NCBI GenBank assembly: GCA_039602395.1
Contig: JBCNJP010000027.1
Span: 32,691,962-32,755,961, forward strand
Source of the DNA: Deinandra increscens subsp. villosa
Taxonomy: Eukaryota; Streptophyta; Magnoliopsida; Asterales; Asteraceae
DNA length: 64,000 bases
Direction of reading: 5' to 3'
Below the pieces are notes generated by a model. The model saw nothing but the letters and a program-made list of their open reading frames with translations. It did not search any database and was not told the origin of the DNA. Below are positions 57,367 through 64,000 of this stretch, piece after piece (position 1 is the first letter of the stretch; each line of letters begins with the position of its first letter). The position numbers were made by a program, and so were the translations under genes.

Positions 57367-57829
57367 GACATCTAATAAGGTTCCAATTCTGGCCAACGCT
57401 GATTTGTTACCTACATAATGTCATTTAACTTCTTCTCACAAGTAAACTTATTATCACTGATTTAAAATAAAATTAGATTAATTTATTAACTTGTATTAGT
57501 TATTGACATGTAGTAATTCTGGCCAACGCTGATTTGCTACCTTAATCAATGTCATTATTATATCTAATACTAGTTAACTCATTTTAAATTAAACTAATTT
57601 ATTTGCTTAAATTGATAACATCTTTAAAACCTCGATTCTGGCCAACGCTGATTCGTTGTTTTTGCAATGATTATCAACTAAGAATTAAGCATTCGCCTTT
57701 CGTATACGAGTGTTTCTCTTCTGGCCAACGCTGATGAGTTGCACATGTATTCAGCGAAACTAACTTGTACATAAAGCTTATGGTGTATCATTTCTGGCCA
57801 ACGCTGATGTGATACATCACTTTATGCAC
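57367..57829 (+). ncRNA. Array of five hairpins with a conserved 17-base apex
   Basis: TTCTGGCCAACGCTGAT occurs five times (16-base core starting at 57388, 57518, 57637, 57720 and 57793). Each copy is enclosed by its own inverted repeat with a different sequence: GACAT/ATGTC plus AGGT/ACCT; TGACAT/ATGTCA plus GTAGTAA/TTGCTAC; GATAA/TTATC plus AAAAC/GTTTT; TTTCG/CGAAA plus ATAC/GTAT plus GTG/CAC; ATAAAG/CTTTAT plus GGTGTATCA/TGATACATC. Hairpin spans are 57367-57422, 57504-57554, 57614-57675, 57698-57759 and 57767-57829. A sixth, looser copy (CCAACGCGAAAGCTGAT) follows near 57875. Constant apex with changing but paired stems points to a structured RNA. Its function is unknown. Confidence 0.55.
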
Positions 57830-60800
57830 ATACCCTTATCTAGTTCATAATGCTTAGGTGATAGGCAAGTAACCAACGCGAAAGCTGATTCATTTAAGTA
57901 GAACCTAACTAGTCTGTTGTTTTGGTGATATAACAGACTATATCACATCTTCTTTTGTTTTATATTTGCACATTATTATTAATTATAAGAATGCCTTATT
58001 ATTGCGCCTTAATTTAAATTTGTGCATTCTTTATTATTATGCCTTAGTTAATGATTGTACCTTATTTTCGTATATCATTATGCATTATTGTTGTGCCTTA
58101 GTTTTAAGTACCCCTTAGACTCACTCTTAGATCTTCTTTTGAACTAATTTAACCTTTAATCTCCATAAAATTATCCACTCTAAATATATATAATCACTAA
58201 ACGTTTCGATAAAGATTTTCCTCTCATCAAAATAATTATGATTATCTCTTAAGACAAAGACTCTTAATTACTCTCTCTCATAAGAGGTTTTACAATGAAA
58301 ACATCAAAAGCGAGTAAAAGTCTATTCGAATTGTCTATCATGATAATCAAAATCCCTTTAAACAAAGGATATCAGGGGAGATGTTTCAGATTTCCTAATC
58401 TAAACATCGTGTGAGTAATGAAAATTCAAAAGGATTTCTTAAATGTATGCAAACACTTTATAAAATGTAAATTAGGTTAATGATTTAGTGAACATATCAT
58501 AATAAATGAAAAACATGACCCTTACAAGGCTTACACATGTTTCGAGTTAAACTTTTCTAGTGCATTTCTTAGTGAATTCTTTCTTAGCACAATTAAATGC
58601 TACTTAAAATTAGTCATCATGAAAATGAGTGTTTTATAGCATTGTGCATAAAGGATAAATAATGCCTTAAACTAGAAAAGCAGATTTGTTCACCTCACTA
58701 TCACTAACCCTTATACAATAAAATAGCTTAAATAAGGAGGATAGTTCTAATTTCTATTATAAGATACAAGAAAGCTTCCAGTTCTAATTCCTTAATGGAA
58801 GAACTGGCTAAAAAGGATAATCAATAATGATAATTGTGCCCATTAATTTTCAAACTAACACAGTGAACTAAAACTAGTATTATAAAGATCTATTACAATC
58901 AATACACTAGAAATAAACCCTAAAACAACTATAATGAGAGTAAGTGACAAAATAAATGTCATAGTTGTATAAACCATGAAAAACTGTCATTATATTACAC
59001 TTTATGATACCTTATTATGATCCAACATCACTTGGAACTTAGTATCATTACTAAAGTAAGACATTGACGGTTATAAGTTTTTCACATGGCTATGACAATG
59101 TCACATTTACCTTGAATTCTCAAAGTTGTTGGTTCTTATCTAGTTGTCCTTATGTGGATTGAAATCTTTATAACTTATAACTAGATCATAAATGTTCACA
59201 ATCTTTGTTATCACGTAAGTGAGAACTTAACAAAGAAAATACATGTGTTAAGGGAATAAACAAGGTTCCACTAGAGTTCTAACTTACCAAAACTCAAACA
59301 TATTGGTGAACCTTATCCTAGAATGAAATATCTGGGCATACAACATTTATCACTCAAATAATTGATTATTTATTCTTGTATCTAATTAAGGAGAAACATC
59401 TTTCTCACCTAAAACTTTTAAGGATAAAGTTGAAAATCAACTTAACCATAAAATGAAAGTTGTGAGATTAGATCTAATAGATTAAATACTAAAGATTGAC
59501 ATACAAATAATGGTAACGCTCTCAATCCGTTAGGATTGTAATAGTGTGAACCAGTAGCTCATGTATGATACTTCTAAAGATACATAATTAAGTTATGCAT
59601 CTAAGTATCCTTATGAACATGATAATAAATATGTCATCTAAAGTTATAGATCTACTCCTATATATTCCAAGGCTCTTAAAATAACAACTCATATGCTAAA
59701 CGAGGTTACTTAAATGTCCCTAAAATTCTTTCTAAAATTCGGACATGAAGACAACCAAGTATTAACCATATGATTAGTTATTAGCCGAAATTAAACCTTC
59801 CAAATCCTCAAACACTAAGCATGTTGCATACCAAGTTCCTAAGGAATTCTAAGATTAGTGGGAGTAGTCCAAGTCCTTATTTATGACTTGTCCCTTAAGG
59901 TCAGTGGGAGCAGTGTAAGTCCTTATCCATGACTTGCCTGAAGTACAAAAGGCGGGGGGAGAGATAAAGTTAAATGTAACTCTGAATTTAACTCTAATTA
60001 CACCTCTTGTACACCACGCTGCGATAACACTGATCCACTTCCACACACTTAGAAAATAATGTTACTCCTAATATACCTGACTTAAATGCTCAAGAGGAAA
60101 TCTATGAAACTATGAATGTTTTGCTTCAACTCGTTAGATCCAGCTTAGTAGGTCATCAAGGCATGAAGCTTCCTATTAACTTTGATGATTATCAACCTAC
60201 CTTAATAAAGCTTACATGGATATTGGAAAGATTACTAATCGTATCTCTGATTTAAGAGCCATTATTAACAATCAATCATCTGATGGAATAAAGCTATAAT
60301 GAGCTTAACTCCCTAAATCAGAATAACGTTAGAAGTTTAGTTTTCCATAGCTAAACTGAAATCCGAAAGGAGAAATTAAACGTTATAAATTGTGATTGTT
60401 TTCTAAAGGCTATTAACAAGTTAAGAATTCATGATTCTTTGAGAGATTATCGTTGTCCTTATTACTCACTCATAATTATGAGTGACATTTAACGGACCTA
60501 TAAAATATCTTTCCTTAATACTCACTTAACATAAAGACATGTTCATAAACTAAACTTAAGGTTCAAGCCTGAAAGTTAAAGAACACTTAGTCTTTAAAAT
60601 GAGTATATTCAAATAAAGGGTTAATGTAAGCAAAACTCATAAGTGAATTTAAATTTTGGTGATGTTACAAATGTAATCATTCTTCATCAAGAATAAGTGG
60701 ATAAATGGAGCTACCTTAAGATGAGTGGGAGCAACTAATACTGCATTTGCCCTTATATATAGGCAAATAATATATTAGTCTTGTTGCATGAGTCAAAGCG

Positions 60801-61890
60801 ACTTATTCTCGCATAATTTTTGACATTAAAATCTTGAAGATGCTTCTTATGCAATAAGCATCAAAATACATCAAGATTAACCTAACGAGACATTAATTAA
60901 GTCTCATTAGATTACAACATGCAACGTCACTCTCAATCTGTAACTCTAGGAGACTAATAATAAAGGTTCAAGTAATTAAATCTTATGTTGAAGTATATAC
61001 CCGTTTAAGATATTGCCTACATTGCTGAAATACTAGAAATGATTAAAATCATTTCCTAATTTTAGTAGTTCATTATAAAGCATCTAAAATGGCATTCCAA
61101 TATCTATAAGAAACGAAAGACTATAATTTGAACTATAGAAGAAGTGAGAAACTTAAAGCAGTTGACTATCTCTAAATTTTGACTTTATTGTATTCAAAAG
61201 ATATTAAAAGTCAACTCAGGGGTATATCCTTATGTCTGTGGACAAATTTGTCTAATAAATCATGGAAGAGTCATAAGAAAATGATAACAACAAGTCATTG
61301 TTGCTAAATTTATCATTAGACTCCTCAACTCCAGATAAATGACATATTGAAGACTCATTGTGATAAAAGTCAGCTACCCTAATTTCTTAAAACAGTAACA
61401 GTTTTGAGCGGAGCTGCATTAAATTTTCGATACAAGTTTTGTTCATTCAAGAACAAATAGAGGAAACTAAGTTCTTGTATTGAAAACATTCATGATATGC
61501 TTAAGGATCCTATAATTTAAGGTCTATCCTCATAAGTCTTTCTAAGAGCTCATAATGAAGACGAGGTTTACTAATGACCAAGCATATCACAATATGAATG
61601 ACTAATTATAAATTTTCCTCATACGTTTGATTTTGTCTCTTAATATGTTATGCATGCCTTTTGACATATAGACAGTTTTATTATAAATCAACGGAAAGGG
61701 CTTACTTTGGTAATTGATTCTGAATTTATGTTGAATTTTAAATTTGGGATTGTAGTATGATTAATGGGGGTCTTGAGTTGGATAATCAACTCTATGACTG
61801 TATTTTTCTGCTGCAATTTTGGTTTAAAAATTGAAATGAGTACTAAATTCTGATCAGACTTATCTAGTACCTCATATAAATGATCATTCG
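57830..61890 (+). other. Hairpin-rich non-coding interior of the LARD
   Basis: No open frame of note, yet many multi-stem inverted repeats. Examples: 58778-58807 (CCAGTTCT/AGAACTGG), 59523-59538 (CAATCC/GGATTG), 59567-59609 (GATACTT/AAGTATC with an inner CATAA/TTATG), 60731-60787 (GCAAC/GTTGC, ACTAATA/TATTAGT, ATTTGCC/GGCAAAT), 60830-60878 (AATCTTGA/TCAAGATT, GATGCTT/AAGCATC), 61008-61105 (AGATATTG/CAATATCT with GAAATGATT/AATCATTTC) and 61424-61486 (ATACAAG/CTTGTAT with TTGTTC/GAACAA). Such nested perfect stems look denser than AT-rich composition alone would give. Confidence 0.55.
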
Positions 61891-61904
61891 GCCAAGTGGG
61901 AGAA
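61891..61904 (+). promoter_or_regulatory. Polypurine tract
   Basis: GCCAAGTGGGAGAA lies directly before the right LTR, the expected site for plus-strand DNA priming. Confidence 0.75.
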
Positions 61905-62344
61905 TGTAAGACAATATTTATTTATATATCTTAATATATTTCGGTATATATATATAAATAAATATCTTATGTCCTTTAATCATTTATCTTAAATAATCAA
62001 TTACGGTTTTAACCCTATCTGGTATTACTTGATGGACGTAATTACCCTTTCTAGATGGGCTAGGGTTTCCCCTTGGGTGTATTATAAATAGAGGCTCTTA
62101 GGGAGAGATTAAAGGTTAATCACCACCACAAAACTTTCGACCTCTCTCTCATCTCTCTCGGCTCTCTCTGTTTCGTGAACCCTCACGGAACCTTACACCA
62201 TCATTAGCTATACACCCTAAAGGGGAACCAAGGCTACTCACAGGATGGACAACCTAACTACTGCTGATCTCAACCAGATGCTTACAGGTAATCTTTCTTA
62301 TTATTATCTGTTTATTATATTAACGATTCAGGATTCGATCAACA
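61905..62344 (+). repeat. 3' LTR of LARD
   Basis: 440 bp with no difference seen against the left LTR on reading. Followed by the target duplication AGTAT. Confidence 0.95.
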
Positions 62345-62490
62345 AGTATCACTCAAGAACAAGGTGTATTTGTTTGGAGAGTCTAGTGTCTTGATGATTA
62401 AGTGTATCACTCATATTTCTTTAATTATTTGGTCTTGAATTTTTAAAGCCTAAGTTACATGAATAAAACACCTCTCAATCGTCCAATATT

Positions 62491-62830
62491 CACATGTGAA
62501 AGCAATAATGATGTCTATGTAGCTTATTACTATATTTACTAAGTCAGGTTATATATTATGCTATCAAATCTGAACAACCTAAATGTGATTGATAGTTTTT
62601 TTTGCGTGTTTGTGTGTGTCATTTGTTCAATTTTTTTACTTTAATTGCAATTTTGGTTAACATGTGTAAGCAATAATGATATGTCTATGTAGCTTACTAG
62701 TATAGTTAGTAAGTCAGATTATACATTATGCTATCAAACTAAAACCTAAAAATGTGAATGATAGTTTCTTTTGTGTGTTTGTGTGTGTCATTTGTTTAGT
62801 TTTCTTAGTTTAATTGCAATTTTGGTTAAC
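62491..62830. repeat. Tandem duplication, about 170-bp unit
   Basis: Two copies sharing AAGCAATAATGAT, GTCTATGTAGCTTA, ATTATGCTATCAAA, GTGTTTGTGTGTGTCATTTG and TTTAATTGCAATTTTGGTTA. Non-coding. Confidence 0.8.
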
Positions 62831-63854
62831 ATTAATTTAATTCCAATCAATCGAATATTTTTCTTTACTTTGCGCAATCATACAAAACTAGTAACACTAA
62901 TCGTATGCTCATTATGGATAAGTTACACTACTTATCCTAGTTATATAGGTTAGTTAGGCTTTTGATTAACTTAGTGGCGGTCATCACGAGGCTACCATCT
63001 TGAGCATAAGCGTATAGGGTATGGATGATCACTTCATATATTGACCACATCATTCCGTTGGACAATTTCTTCAAGCCAAATTTGTGACAATCGATAGATT
63101 TCTAGGTCATTCACGCTCCCGATATATTCAATGTGCATGTATTACATTTACAATACACTTGATTTTGCATAAAAAAAGTCTTGAATATTGTAGGATATCC
63201 AATTCATTCAATACATGTATCGGTAAATTAGAGAATTATCGCATCACACACCCAGTTTAACCGGCACACACAAACGTTGGTGGCGTTTCCAAATAACTGT
63301 TTAAATAAACGTTTCAATTATGATTTTAATATATTTCAGTGTTTAAAATATATTAAAATTACATTTTATTTTAACGCAAATATTTCACGTGTTATTTATA
63401 TATAACCAAGTCTAGACATACTTAACAAACACCAATGAACCACCTATCATCAAATACTTAAAGTATTTTAATATAAAAATCATTTTTACAGGTTTATACC
63501 TGTAATAACAGTTTTCACCTATATGACTAGATAAAACACCAAATATCTAAACTTTAATCATCCTATAAACTTAATGTTTATGTTTTATGATAAGAGTTTC
63601 TAACTCACGGAGAAACCCCGCTTTTCCTTCATATTTTTTTATCATCCTTTAAACTTAGGTGTTGTTTGGTTCGTGCTGAATCATTTGGTACTGAATGAAT
63701 AAGTTGTATGTATGGTAAAGAAATGCTGAATCAATAAGGTGCTGAATCGTTATGTGCTGTTTGTTTGGACATATGAATAACTATATAATAAAATTAAAAA
63801 AAAAACTAACAAATCAGTGTGAGAATACAAAAAATCTATTTTTTCTTTCATGTA

Positions 63855-63985
63855 GCTTGTCCCATATTGGTATGATAACAAAACATCAAAATTTTATATT
63901 GATTACCTTGTCCCATATTGTTGTGAGAACAAAAATTCTATTTTTTTTTCATTAAGCTTGTCCCACATTGATGTGGGAACAAAAA
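63855..63985. repeat. Three short hairpin repeats
   Basis: CTTGTCCCATATTGGTATGA, CTTGTCCCATATTGTTGTGA and CTTGTCCCACATTGATGTGG recur about every 50 bp, each followed by AACAAAA. The third is a perfect hairpin (TCCCACAT/ATGTGGGA). It may be the edge of a larger element cut by the window end. Confidence 0.5.
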
Positions 63986-64000
63986 CAAGGTTAGTTTATA

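Larger units (their letters stand above)
55998..62344 (+). mobile_element. Young non-autonomous LTR element (LARD type, copia-like primer site)
   Basis: A 6347-bp element with two 440-bp LTRs that look identical by eye, and a perfect 5-bp target duplication AGTAT at 55993-55997 and 62345-62349. After the left LTR comes TGGTATCAGAGC (initiator-Met-tRNA-type primer site, common in copia); before the right LTR comes the purine-rich AAGTGGGAGAA. The interior of about 5.5 kb encodes no gag, protease, integrase or RT. It holds a 12-bp repeat tract (56630-57235), a hairpin array (57367-57829) and a long hairpin-rich domain. Large non-coding LTR elements of this kind are called LARDs and rely on proteins of an autonomous partner. 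Identical LTRs mean a very recent insertion, so the non-coding interior is not the result of decay. Confidence 0.93.
62350..64000. other. Intergenic right flank, no gene seen
   Basis: Contains the tandem duplication at 62491-62830 and the hairpin repeat at 63855-63985. GTGTTTGGTTCGTGCTGAAT-like sequence near 63660 resembles the start of a MITE whose other end may lie outside the window. Confidence 0.5.

Noticed and set aside
57388..57808. CRISPR-like array of short repeats with spacers
   Set aside because: Plant nuclear context, irregular 73-130 bp spacing, no cas genes, and each repeat is the tip of its own hairpin.

Overview
This is a nuclear genomic window from a flowering plant. Two multi-exon genes with GT-AG introns carry plant-specific signatures, and the rest is AT-rich DNA crowded with plant transposon families. 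The element mix (Retand-like Ty3/gypsy with an antisense gene, CACTA, hAT, MULE and Helitron elements) suggests a eudicot with a large genome, perhaps an asterid such as Asteraceae; that placement is only an inference. There is a 500-base assembly gap at 35701-36200.

Only two intact host genes were found, both on the minus strand. The first is a five-exon AT-hook/PPC gene (AHL type, 14438-19738, predicted 409 residues). The second is a twelve-exon gene for the medium (mu) subunit of the AP-2 clathrin adaptor (22823-25916, predicted 438 residues). They are unrelated in function. Each has been touched by a transposon: a 180-bp MULE-type MITE sits in AHL intron 4, and a 1.4-kb foldback element starts 215 bp upstream of the AP2M start codon.

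Layout. 1-2108: decayed minus-strand Ty1/copia element split by a Tourist-like MITE. 2943-7508: CACTA element that has lost the transposase catalytic region. 7797-9820: copia fragment. 9821-12098: Gypsy-type LTR carrying an hAT MITE. 14438-25916: the two host genes with small MITEs between them. 26131-28220: foldback element and MITEs. 28221-34819: probable solo LTR holding a 3.26-kb hAT element with an internal deletion. 34889-36588: LTR fragments, the gap and TA-flanked MITEs. 36636-42779: Helitron carrying a captured TauE/SafE gene fragment and more MITEs. 42780-47302: 3' part of a Retand-like Gypsy element with a spliced antisense gene. 47310-48905: dead LINE. 49208-54070: hAT MITE and two MULE-type elements. 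55212-55540: SINEs. 55998-62344: a very young non-coding LTR element (LARD type) with LTRs that look identical.

The most unusual signal is inside that young LTR element. Five hairpins share the same 17-base apical sequence, but their long stems have unrelated sequences (57367-57829). The following roughly 4 kb also contains many long inverted repeats. A second pattern is that three unrelated-looking MITE families in the window share one terminal consensus and sit in TA arrays or carry 9-bp target duplications, which suggests one MULE-type transposase moved them all.
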